This document shows, piece after piece, positions 1-5,979 of a stretch of DNA of 10,265 nt (positions are counted from its first letter, which is position 1; each line of letters begins with the position of its first letter). Origin of the DNA: an uncultured Eubacteriales bacterium (GTDB lineage: Bacteria; Bacillota; Clostridia; Oscillospirales; CAG-272); contig CASEEB010000077.1 of the NCBI GenBank assembly GCA_949286815.1, positions 1-10,265 on the forward strand, given 5' to 3'. Under the pieces are notes generated by a model, which worked only from the letters and a program-made list of their open reading frames with translations, searched no databases and had not been told where the DNA came from. Both the position numbers and the translations under genes were made by a program.

Positions 1-414
1 GGACACAGCGTTCCGATTATCGACGGCTCATATCAGTTTTCATCTTCTCAGGCAACAGCGGGCAACGTAGAATACAGTGACGGTATATTTACAATGGACA
101 TATCAAAAGCATACCGTTGCGAAAAGCTAAGAGGTCTTACAAGAAAATTCACTCTTACGGACGACTGCGTGAAACTGAATGACACATTTGACTGCGACGA
201 CGACTGTGAAATAACAGAGCGGCTTGTCACACTTATAAAGCCCGAAATCGGAAAAGGCGGCATTGTACATATCGGCGATGTGACTGTGGAATTTGACGCG
301 GACAAATACGACTGCGCAATTAACAGTGAAACCGCGTCAAACGGTGAATTGTGTTATTTCATTGACTTTACACTTAAGAGTAAAGTCTGCGTTTTTGAAT
401 GTATGATTAAATAA
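1..414 (+). CDS. Heparinase II/III-like protein, C-terminal fragment (5' end outside window)
   Basis: The frame is open from base 1 and ends at TAA 412-414, giving 137 residues of a gene that begins upstream. The first visible residues, GHSVPIIDG, resemble the G/SHNVPxxxG turn at the start of the C-terminal beta-sandwich of heparinase II/III-type polysaccharide lyases. FTMDISKAY follows about 20 residues later, which also matches the family. The rest is alternating hydrophobic and polar beta strands rich in Asp, Cys and Thr, as expected for the beta-sheet domain. Family members cleave uronic-acid polysaccharides by beta-elimination, but the catalytic alpha/alpha toroid is outside the window, so activity and substrate cannot be judged. 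The gene converges on the minus-strand genes to its right, and the hairpin at 461-492 could terminate it. The family call is by recalled motif only. Confidence 0.7.
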   Translation, partial: GHSVPIIDGSYQFSSSQATAGNVEYSDGIFTMDISKAYRCEKLRGLTRKFTLTDDCVKLNDTFDCDDDCEITERLVTLIKPEIGKGGIVHIGDVTVEFDADKYDCAINSETASNGELCYFIDFTLKSKVCVFECMIK

Positions 415-451
415 AAGTTTTAAAACAACACGGTCACTGACTAAGACAATT

Positions 452-660
452 ATATAAAAATATCCCGCAGGCAACATAAAACCTGCGGGATAAACTTTTA
501 TAACATAGCGCATATGATGTCTCTTAGGCGGGTTCCATATACGACTTTCAGCGTCAGATTAATCTCCCGCTGAACCCGCGAAACCATTGCGCCTATGCGC
601 TTTTTGCAAGCGTTCGCAAGTTTGTTTGTAATCAGCTCCGCATTCCTTGCCCCGCTTTAA
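452..660 (-). ncRNA. Candidate structured non-coding RNA of about 205 nt (class unassigned)
   Basis: This interval has no open reading frame but dense nested complementarity. There is an 8-bp helix 507-514/594-601 (AGCGCATA with TATGCGCT). Inside it is an 8-bp helix 528-535/572-579 (GCGGGTTC with GAACCCGC), then a 4-bp helix 550-553/568-571 around the near-palindromic loop 556-565. A further GCAAG at 616-620 can pair with CTTGC at 646-650. The asymmetric internal loop between the two 8-bp helices is purine-rich on one side. The minus strand is favoured because the terminator at 461-492 has its U-tract on that strand and a TATAAT lies at 663-668, although no convincing -35 is visible. It begins right after the nitroreductase stop, so it could also be a processed 3' UTR. 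Size and shape would suit 6S RNA or the clostridial raiA-motif RNA, but I cannot match either consensus from memory. Confidence 0.45.
461..492 (-). terminator. Rho-independent terminator, probably bidirectional
   Basis: An 11-bp perfect stem (TATCCCGCAGG, 461-471, with CCTGCGGGATA, 482-492) encloses a 10-nt loop. On the minus strand it is followed by TTTTTATATA (460-451), a good U-tract that would end the candidate RNA. On the plus strand it is followed by AACTTTTA, a weaker tract that could still end the heparinase-like gene. Confidence 0.75.
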
Positions 661-663
661 AAA

Positions 664-1260
664 TTATATATCTTTAACAGTATCGCATATTTTTCTTTTC
701 GGCACATGATAGTTCATTTTTTCGTCAAGATAATATTTTGTGTCATCTTTCATGTCCTCAACATAGCTTTCATGCACCGGATATCCGAACGCCACCACGC
801 ACCCGATATCAAGACTTTCGTCAATCTCAAGCGCTTTTCTAAGCTTATCCTTGTCGGCGCTGCCGATAATGCAGGAACCGACGCCGTGTGTCCAAGCCGC
901 AAGTGTCATATTTGATACCGCAAGCCCCTCATCAAAGGACGTATAAGCAGACTGCAATTCTTTTACCGAGAGAACAACCACATACAGCGTCGGCTTTTCT
1001 CCCTCTCTCGGCACGCCGAGCTCAGACGGAAGCGCGCCCGCCCACTTTGTCGTTTCAAAAACCTCACTTACTTTTTGAGGCGACCGCACATATAAATACC
1101 GTAAAGGCTGACGGTTCATAGCGGATGAGGCTGTTCGCGCCGCTTTTTTCATATCCTCGACCGTTTCCTCGGATATTTGTCTGCTTTGATCGAATTTGCG
1201 GTACGTTCTTCTCGTTTCAAGCAACTCAAGAATTTCCGTGCTGTTCATTTCAACATTCAT
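664..1260 (-). CDS. Nitroreductase-family FMN-dependent oxidoreductase
   Basis: The 198-residue product has the usual length of a single-domain nitroreductase. The N-terminal LETRRTYRKF (residues 14-23) holds the FMN-phosphate arginines (R17, R18, R21). SSAMNRQPLR (45-54) matches the family S/P-xx-N-x-QP loop. GLAVSNMTLAAWTHGVGSCIIG-like sequence at 112-133 is the central helix plus glycine turn, and AFGYP at 157-161 is the common C-terminal flavin-side motif. Known members reduce nitroaromatics, quinones or flavins with NAD(P)H as cytosolic dimers, but the substrate cannot be predicted here. The start is uncertain: AAAGG abuts the first ATG with no spacing, so ATG at 1248 (codon 5) is a fair alternative. 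The gene lies 59 bp downstream of the PTS-like permease on the same strand with no terminator between, suggesting co-transcription. A 20-bp palindrome just upstream suggests extra local control. Confidence 0.88.
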   Translation of the reverse strand: MNVEMNSTEILELLETRRTYRKFDQSRQISEETVEDMKKAARTASSAMNRQPLRYLYVRSPQKVSEVFETTKWAGALPSELGVPREGEKPTLYVVVLSVKELQSAYTSFDEGLAVSNMTLAAWTHGVGSCIIGSADKDKLRKALEIDESLDIGCVVAFGYPVHESYVEDMKDDTKYYLDEKMNYHVPKRKICDTVKDI

Positions 1261-1270
1261 CCTTTCTTTT

Positions 1271-1290
1271 TACTCATTGTACATTGAGTA
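1271..1290. promoter_or_regulatory. 20-bp palindrome, candidate operator of the nitroreductase gene
   Basis: TACTCATTGTACATTGAGTA is an inverted repeat with a single mismatched pair (T1277 against T1284), ending about 10 bp before the nitroreductase start. It has the size of a dimeric winged-helix repressor site. In RNA it would make only a weak hairpin, and no U-tract follows on the minus strand, so an operator is more likely than a terminator. No regulator gene of the MarR, TetR or HxlR type is visible in the window. Confidence 0.45.
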
Positions 1291-1319
1291 TGTTACTGAT
1301 TTTCCACTATACCGATATT

Positions 1320-2438
1320 TTATTCGGTAAGGAGCATATCATTCTCTTTTATCCATCCCAATTTGCGCATTATCTCGCTGAATATCAAAGACAATATTGC
1401 GGGAAGGACTATACAGATAAGCACTATCCCCACCCACATCATAGGACTTGACTCTGTCCCGTCAATGAGTCCGATAGGCCCCACAAGCCCGCAGGTACCC
1501 ATGCCTGCCGCCACTCCGCTGCATTTAAGCTTGAACAGCATTGTGGAGAGAGGTCCGGTAATTGCCGACGCCAATGTGGGCGGAATCCAGATCAGAGGAT
1601 TTTTGCATATATTGCCCATTTGAAGCATGGATGTCCCAAGTCCCTGAGAAACAATGCCGCTCCATTTGTTTTCCCTGAAGCTTGAAACGGCAAATCCGAC
1701 CATCTGCGCGCAACATCCGGCGACCGCGGCGCCTCCCGCCAAAAGCAAGCCTTCATCGGTGCCTGCCGCTACCGCCGCGTCTATCGCCGACTGTGAAAAA
1801 ATCATCGCGCATATAGCCGCGCTGGATATAGGCAGAGTAAGTATTATTCCCACAACTACCGAAACCACTATGCCCATGATAAGCGGCTGGAATGTGGTAG
1901 CGGTGGCTATAAACACTCCGAGGAAGTACATTACGTATGAAACAAGCGGGCATAAAAGCCAGCTCACACCAAAACCGACAAGTATCGTCACTACCGGGGT
2001 TACAAGTATATCGACCTTGGTCTTTTTTGATACAAGCATCCCTATTTCACATGCAGCCACGACCGCGAAAAACGCTCCTGCGGGACCTGCCGCGTAAAAC
2101 ACGCCCTCTTCCCCCGCCTGAGTCGCAGCCCATGACGTGATAACATTGTCGCTTATCACCGCTCCGATGGCATTTCCCATGGCTCCAACCGCGGAACAGG
2201 AAAAAATAACAAGCGGGTGCGCCCCCAATTTGTACGCAATCGCTACGCCTATCGACATACCGGTGGCGCTTTTGGCATACGAGGCAACGGTATTCAGAAA
2301 GTCAAGCCCCGTATATTTTCCTACAGTCTCAAAAATAGTGCCGATAAGCAAAGAAGCAAACAGTCCGAGCGCCATCGCGCCCATGGCGTCAATGAAATAT
2401 CTTTTGAGATATTTTTTTAAAGTTTCCATAATAAACAT
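1320..2438 (-). CDS. PTS EIIC-like integral membrane protein (PTS_EIIC_2 type)
   Basis: From ATG 2438 the product is 372 residues and almost entirely hydrophobic, with roughly eight to ten membrane segments separated by short glycine-rich loops. Features resembling the PTS_EIIC_2 family are GAHPLVIFSCSAVGAMGNA in the N-terminal half, GGAAVAGCCAQMVGFAVSS in the middle, and NPLIWIPPTLASAITGP followed by GTCGLVGPIG in the C-terminal third. Classical IIC proteins move sugar coupled to phosphorylation by IIA and IIB. Neither partner is fused or encoded nearby, so transport or sensing of an unknown solute is all that can be said. An upstream in-frame ATG (2513) lies before the predicted transcription start, and no in-frame ATG, GTG or TTG occurs between that point and 2438. 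ATG 2429 (METLKK) is the alternative start. The nitroreductase follows 59 bp downstream. Confidence 0.82.
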   Translation of the reverse strand: MFIMETLKKYLKRYFIDAMGAMALGLFASLLIGTIFETVGKYTGLDFLNTVASYAKSATGMSIGVAIAYKLGAHPLVIFSCSAVGAMGNAIGAVISDNVITSWAATQAGEEGVFYAAGPAGAFFAVVAACEIGMLVSKKTKVDILVTPVVTILVGFGVSWLLCPLVSYVMYFLGVFIATATTFQPLIMGIVVSVVVGIILTLPISSAAICAMIFSQSAIDAAVAAGTDEGLLLAGGAAVAGCCAQMVGFAVSSFRENKWSGIVSQGLGTSMLQMGNICKNPLIWIPPTLASAITGPLSTMLFKLKCSGVAAGMGTCGLVGPIGLIDGTESSPMMWVGIVLICIVLPAILSLIFSEIMRKLGWIKENDMLLTE

Positions 2439-2441
2439 TAT

Positions 2442-2470
2442 GTAAAGAATAAGCTTTACATTTCTCCTAC
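2442..2470 (-). promoter_or_regulatory. Shine-Dalgarno site followed by a hairpin before the permease start
   Basis: The strong ribosome-binding sequence GTAGGAG (2470-2464) is 25 nt from ATG 2438, far too distant to work directly. Between them GTAAAG (2459-2454) and CTTTAC (2447-2442) form a 6-bp stem with a 6-nt loop. Folding it leaves AAAT plus ATA, that is 7 nt, between the site and the ATG, which is optimal spacing. Hairpins bridging site and start are known from phage T4 genes 38 and 25. The hairpin role here is inferred. Confidence 0.5.
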
Positions 2471-2492
2471 CCGCGAAGAATCCTCCATGATT

Positions 2493-2507
2493 TACTTTAT
2501 TAAAGTA
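2493..2507. promoter_or_regulatory. 15-bp perfect palindrome over the permease -10, candidate operator
   Basis: TACTTTATTAAAGTA is an odd-length perfect inverted repeat covering most of the -10 element and the expected +1 of the permease promoter. A dimeric repressor bound there would block initiation. Its ends (TACT...AGTA) match those of the palindrome upstream of the nitroreductase, though the cores and lengths differ. Confidence 0.4.
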
Positions 2508-2532
2508 TACCATAATATGTTATTTCTTTCAA
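2504..2532 (-). promoter_or_regulatory. Sigma-A promoter of the permease-nitroreductase unit
   Basis: On the minus strand the -35 TTGAAA (2532-2527) is separated by exactly 17 bp from the -10 TATACT (2509-2504), each one mismatch from consensus. The predicted start, near 2497, gives a leader of about 60 nt and excludes the upstream ATG at 2513 as the translation start. Confidence 0.75.
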
Positions 2533-2770
2533 GATACATTGTTGATATATTTTTAACAAATTAATCCCCCGGATTTTTACAAAATGTAATATAATTTCAT
2601 TATTTCCGATTTTAAATGATATGCGGGAAGCTATTTAAATTATCTGAAATTCCGACCATAAAAATAATACAAAGACTATACCATAAGGGCAAATCAAATT
2701 CCGAATTTTTTATAAAAGCGGTTTGCTCATATATAAAAACTCCGAATCAATAATCAAAACCGAAATCACA
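2533..2770. other. AT-rich spacer without a recognisable gene
   Basis: This stretch between the permease promoter and the sigma-gene terminator has no plausible reading frame or strong helix on either strand. The only texture is several short TCCGA or CCGAA motifs in an AT-rich background at irregular spacing near 2605, 2651, 2700, 2741 and 2759, which I do not interpret. Confidence 0.5.
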
Positions 2771-2809
2771 TACCAAAAAAGCGCCTTTATAAAAAGCGCT
2801 TTTTTGGTA
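2771..2809 (-). terminator. Strong Rho-independent terminator of the sigma-factor gene
   Basis: A 14-bp perfect stem (TACCAAAAAAGCGC, 2771-2784, with its complement at 2796-2809) surrounds an 11-nt AT-rich loop. The A/T arms supply U-rich tracts on either strand, so it can act in both directions. It lies 23 bp after the sigma-gene stop and insulates that gene from the permease unit. Confidence 0.8.
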
Positions 2810-2831
2810 CGGTAAATGCAATGCTCATTTA

Positions 2832-4406
2832 CTATTTATTAAGAATGATATAGGTTGTAGGAAGAATACCGTCATTATTGTACGGAATCAGATATTTGCG
2901 ATCATAAAGTATCGCACAGGGAGCGGAAATCGCATCCTCAAACAATCGCAAATACGCCATATCCTTCGCCGACTTTTTCAGATGTAACGGTGTATGTTCT
3001 TTAAGAATATTTGCCACGGTTTCCGTCAGGGATCCTGCTTCTTCGGCAATTTTAAATGATGTTTCGGCAAAAATGTCTTTGACTTTTTGATGTTGCGCTT
3101 TTGTGAAAACCGGCGCGTTGACAAACATTTCTTTTTTATCCGATAGAATATAACCTTTTCTCACCATATCGGCAGCCAACGCCTTATCATTCTCGCTGAA
3201 TTTATCCGTGGTTCCATTGGCGACATTCAAAAACACATTTGTTACATTCTGACGATTAAAGAAATAATGATGTACCATTTCGCCGTTAATCGGGAAATCC
3301 ATGAACTGTATGTAATCGCCCTTTTCATTTACAGCATTGGATATGCCAAAACCAAACAGCGATTCCCAGGAACTCTGCTCTCCGTTTTCAGCACCCCAAA
3401 CAAAGCATTCTGTTCCGAATTTGTCTTTGGGATATACAATTTTAATTTTGCTTTGAAATATCTCAATTACCGCGTTGTAAATAATAAAGCTTACAGTTTG
3501 CCACCTGAAGGAGTTATTATTCATGTCAGCTCCCGTGAAACCTATGTTTCTCACTTCAGCTTCATGATTCGAGATTGCGCCGGTTAAGATATCGGCAATC
3601 TTTTCTCTGAGTCCCGCCGTTTTCACATTAACCTCTTTTGCAAAATCTCTTGTGAAAATAACGATATTTGTGAAGTATCTGTTACCGTCTTTCTTCAAAA
3701 GTTCATACTCACACAGTTCATTTATCTTGTCCTCCAAATAAGGGAGCGACACGCCGATCTCCAAACTAATCTGTTCCGCGGTCAGTTTATCATTGTAGCA
3801 GGCAAACAGAATATTCTGTGATATTCTGCTGTCGCACAGATGAGAATAGCGATTTGCCCCATTGCCCCAAAATAAAAGTGAAAGTCCTTTCGGGTTATAG
3901 CTCTGTTGACCATAGTTCCGTTCCATATTCATACCTTCTTTCAGAATCTGCCTTGATTTGAAAAGCAGATATTTAACCATACTTTCGCTGATTGAGAGGT
4001 GATTGGATATTTCCGAACAGGATCTGTTTTCAATATAATACAATATTACAACTTTGCGGTACTTTTCGGCAAGCAATGTCAACTCCCGGCGCAATAAATA
4101 CAACTCTGATGTGTCGTCAATAAAGAGTTCCGCTTTATCATAAATTTCTATATCGTTTGTCAGTTCGCACTCTTTATTTTTCGCTTTGTTTTTACACCAT
4201 TGTTTATATACATTACCCGCGACCGCCCACATAAAGCCGTAAAAAGCATCTATATTGCGGATATTATCGGCAGATCTGTAAATCTCCAATATAATATCCT
4301 GCGCCAGATCCTCCGCCTCAAACTGAGTGGGAGTTCTGGCCCTACAATATGATAACAGAGACTTTGCCGCCTCTGAAATTTTATTGTCAAGCTCGTGTCT
4401 GTCCAA
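2832..4406 (-). CDS. ECF-like sigma-70 family factor with winged-helix-like and long unknown C-terminal region
   Basis: The 524-residue product is far longer than a usual ECF sigma factor (about 160-200). Residues about 12-80 look like region 2 (EAEDLAQDIILEIYR, then an aromatic-rich FYGFMWAVAGNVYKQW helix). Residues about 103-157 look like region 4 (LLAEKYRKVVILYYIENRS, then the helix-turn-helix SEISNHLSISESMVKYLL). Residues about 192-247 contain a second helix-turn-helix with a wing (LTAEQISLEIGVSLPYLEDKI, LLKKDGNRYFT). Residues 248-524 are mixed alpha/beta, with no recognised motif and no membrane segment. Start choice: an ATG at 4421 overlaps a GGAGG that sits 7 nt before TTG 4406, so the TTG is preferred. 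The region-4 and winged-helix parts suggest transcription control with the tail as a sensor, but that is inference. No anti-sigma gene is adjacent. The gene looks more AT-rich than polA by eye, which could mean transfer. Confidence 0.8.
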   Translation of the reverse strand: MDRHELDNKISEAAKSLLSYCRARTPTQFEAEDLAQDIILEIYRSADNIRNIDAFYGFMWAVAGNVYKQWCKNKAKNKECELTNDIEIYDKAELFIDDTSELYLLRRELTLLAEKYRKVVILYYIENRSCSEISNHLSISESMVKYLLFKSRQILKEGMNMERNYGQQSYNPKGLSLLFWGNGANRYSHLCDSRISQNILFACYNDKLTAEQISLEIGVSLPYLEDKINELCEYELLKKDGNRYFTNIVIFTRDFAKEVNVKTAGLREKIADILTGAISNHEAEVRNIGFTGADMNNNSFRWQTVSFIIYNAVIEIFQSKIKIVYPKDKFGTECFVWGAENGEQSSWESLFGFGISNAVNEKGDYIQFMDFPINGEMVHHYFFNRQNVTNVFLNVANGTTDKFSENDKALAADMVRKGYILSDKKEMFVNAPVFTKAQHQKVKDIFAETSFKIAEEAGSLTETVANILKEHTPLHLKKSAKDMAYLRLFEDAISAPCAILYDRKYLIPYNNDGILPTTYIILNK

Positions 4407-4418
4407 AACAATACCTCC
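4407..4418 (-). promoter_or_regulatory. Ribosome-binding site that fixes a TTG start
   Basis: GGAGG at 4418-4414 followed by TATTGTT and then TTG at 4406 gives the ideal 7-nt spacing. The in-frame ATG at 4421 lies immediately before this site and has no Shine-Dalgarno sequence of its own, so it is unlikely to be used. Confidence 0.7.
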
Positions 4419-4429
4419 CATGCTTTTGT

Positions 4430-4441
4430 ATCACCGGTGAT
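4430..4441. promoter_or_regulatory. 12-bp perfect palindrome upstream of the sigma-factor gene
   Basis: ATCACCGGTGAT is fully self-complementary, with no room for a hairpin loop, and sits 23 bp upstream of the TTG start. That size and position suit a dimeric DNA-binding protein. The sigma factor's own winged-helix segment would be one candidate binder, which is speculative. No confident promoter hexamers are visible in the 4422-4505 gap. Confidence 0.3.
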
Positions 4442-4505
4442 TTCACTTAAATAGTGGAACAAAATATGAAACGGTTAATATTTGGTTATAAAATTTTTCA
4501 AAAAA

Positions 4506-5948
4506 TTATCTTCCGTACAGGCGATTGAGATAATAAATCTCTGCCCTGTTTATCGAATCAAGTTGTGGCTTTGTGACCCTGAAACGCCAATTGCCCTCAG
4601 GGTTTCCGGGTATATTCATTCTTGTATCCGAACCGTAATGCAAAACATCCTGAAGCGGAAAAATTACAAGGTCTGAAGAACTGCGCAACAGGGTCTTTAT
4701 AACCGAATCGTAAGAAGACTTACAATCCCAGTTTTCACCCTCAAAACCGCAGTAGTCAAGCACACGGCGGCGCAAGCCGTCCTCAAGTTCCCAGATATAT
4801 CCGAGAAGCGTGTTGTTGTCATGTGTGCCCGAATAAGCGACCGAATTCGGGATATAATTATGCGGCAGATGCGGTGAGTTCGGGTCTCCGAGAAAGGCAA
4901 ACTGAAATACTCTCATGCCGGGAAAGGTGCTGTAGTTTACAAGCTCTCTTACGCTGTCGTTTATGTCTCCCAAGTCCTCCGCGATAACAAGCTTGTTTTC
5001 CGAAAGCTTTCTGAGCGTCCTTATAAAATCCCTGCCGGGACCTTTTTTCCACTTTCCTTCCCTTGCGTCGCGCGCTTTTGAATCGATGGCGTAATAGCTG
5101 TCAAACGCGCGGAAATGGTCTATTCTCACTCCGTCAAACATGTTAAAAGTATGCTCCATTCGCTTAATCCACCAGCCGTATCCGTCTTTTTTCATATACG
5201 ACCAATTGTAAAGCGGATTTCCCCACAGCTGTCCGTCACGCGAAAAATAATCAGGCGGACACCCTGCGACATTTACAGGATACTTATTCTTATCAAGGTC
5301 AAACTGCTCCGGATTTGCCCAAACGTCACAGCTGTCATACGCCACATATATCGGAATATCCCCGATGATTTTAATTCCCTTTTCATTGGCGTATTTTTTT
5401 ATATCCGACCATTGCGCAAAAAACTCATACTGTATAAACTGCCATAAAAACAATTCGTCAGCGTCGGTTTTGTCAAAAGTCCAATCATACCACGGCTTTC
5501 CGCCGTTGGCCGCTTTTCGCGCCATAAATACGCAAAACTTTTCAATCTCGGGATTTTCCGAAATAAATCTCTCTATTTTTTCTCTCAGCGTTTTATCGAC
5601 TCTTGACGCGGCATTTGCGAGCAGTATTTTTCTTTCTCTGTCAAGTTTTTCATAATCACATCGGTATTCATCCGTTACCACCGCCCCGGAAAGTTCATTA
5701 TCGGTTATAAGCCCATCTGAGCACAGCGTCTCGGGATCCACAAAATAAGGATTGCCCGCAAACGCGGAAAAAGATTTATACGGCGAGTTACATTCGTCGG
5801 TCATGACCAAAGGCAAAGTCTGCCAATATTTAAACCCGCTCTCCGCAAGAAAGTCAATAAAATACTTCGCTTCTTTTCCGAATACTCCCGCTCCGTATTT
5901 TCCGGGCAGCGAGGTAATATGCATCAAAATTCCCGAAGCACGCTCCAT
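4506..5948 (-). CDS. malQ: 4-alpha-glucanotransferase (amylomaltase, GH77)
   Basis: This 480-residue protein has the length and motifs of a GH77 disproportionating enzyme, which cuts an alpha-1,4-glucan and transfers the released segment to another glucan or glucose. It acts in the cytosol in maltodextrin and glycogen use. The N-terminus ASGILMHITSLPGKYG is the family signature. RIDHFR (275-280) carries the nucleophile D277, IAEDLGD (322-328) the acid/base E324, and SGTHDNNT (373-380) the transition-state D377. GDIPIYVAYDSCDVWANP (196-213) and GCPPDYFSRDGQLWGNP (229-245) are also typical, and all catalytic residues are present. The start has AAGGGG 7 nt upstream. It follows polA by 31 bp and is probably transcribed with it. 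No glycogen phosphorylase or maltose transporter gene is near, and no clear terminator follows, so some read-through into the sigma-factor gene is possible. Confidence 0.95.
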   Translation of the reverse strand: MERASGILMHITSLPGKYGAGVFGKEAKYFIDFLAESGFKYWQTLPLVMTDECNSPYKSFSAFAGNPYFVDPETLCSDGLITDNELSGAVVTDEYRCDYEKLDRERKILLANAASRVDKTLREKIERFISENPEIEKFCVFMARKAANGGKPWYDWTFDKTDADELFLWQFIQYEFFAQWSDIKKYANEKGIKIIGDIPIYVAYDSCDVWANPEQFDLDKNKYPVNVAGCPPDYFSRDGQLWGNPLYNWSYMKKDGYGWWIKRMEHTFNMFDGVRIDHFRAFDSYYAIDSKARDAREGKWKKGPGRDFIRTLRKLSENKLVIAEDLGDINDSVRELVNYSTFPGMRVFQFAFLGDPNSPHLPHNYIPNSVAYSGTHDNNTLLGYIWELEDGLRRRVLDYCGFEGENWDCKSSYDSVIKTLLRSSSDLVIFPLQDVLHYGSDTRMNIPGNPEGNWRFRVTKPQLDSINRAEIYYLNRLYGR

Positions 5949-5979
5949 ACCAAAACCCCTTATACAAAATTAAATCACA

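Noticed and set aside
1311..1328. ACCGA/TCGGT hairpin around the permease stop codon as a terminator
   Set aside because: Only 5 bp with an AT loop and no U-tract on the minus strand; more likely chance, and the downstream nitroreductase is probably co-transcribed.
2600..2765. Recurring TCCGA/CCGAA motifs at about 42-49-bp intervals as a CRISPR-like or operator array
   Set aside because: The shared core is only 5-6 bp, flanks are not conserved, and the last interval breaks the spacing; insufficient for a repeat array.
4484..4505. AT-only hairpin just after the malQ stop as a terminator
   Set aside because: The stem consists solely of A-T pairs with a 2-nt loop and would be too unstable.
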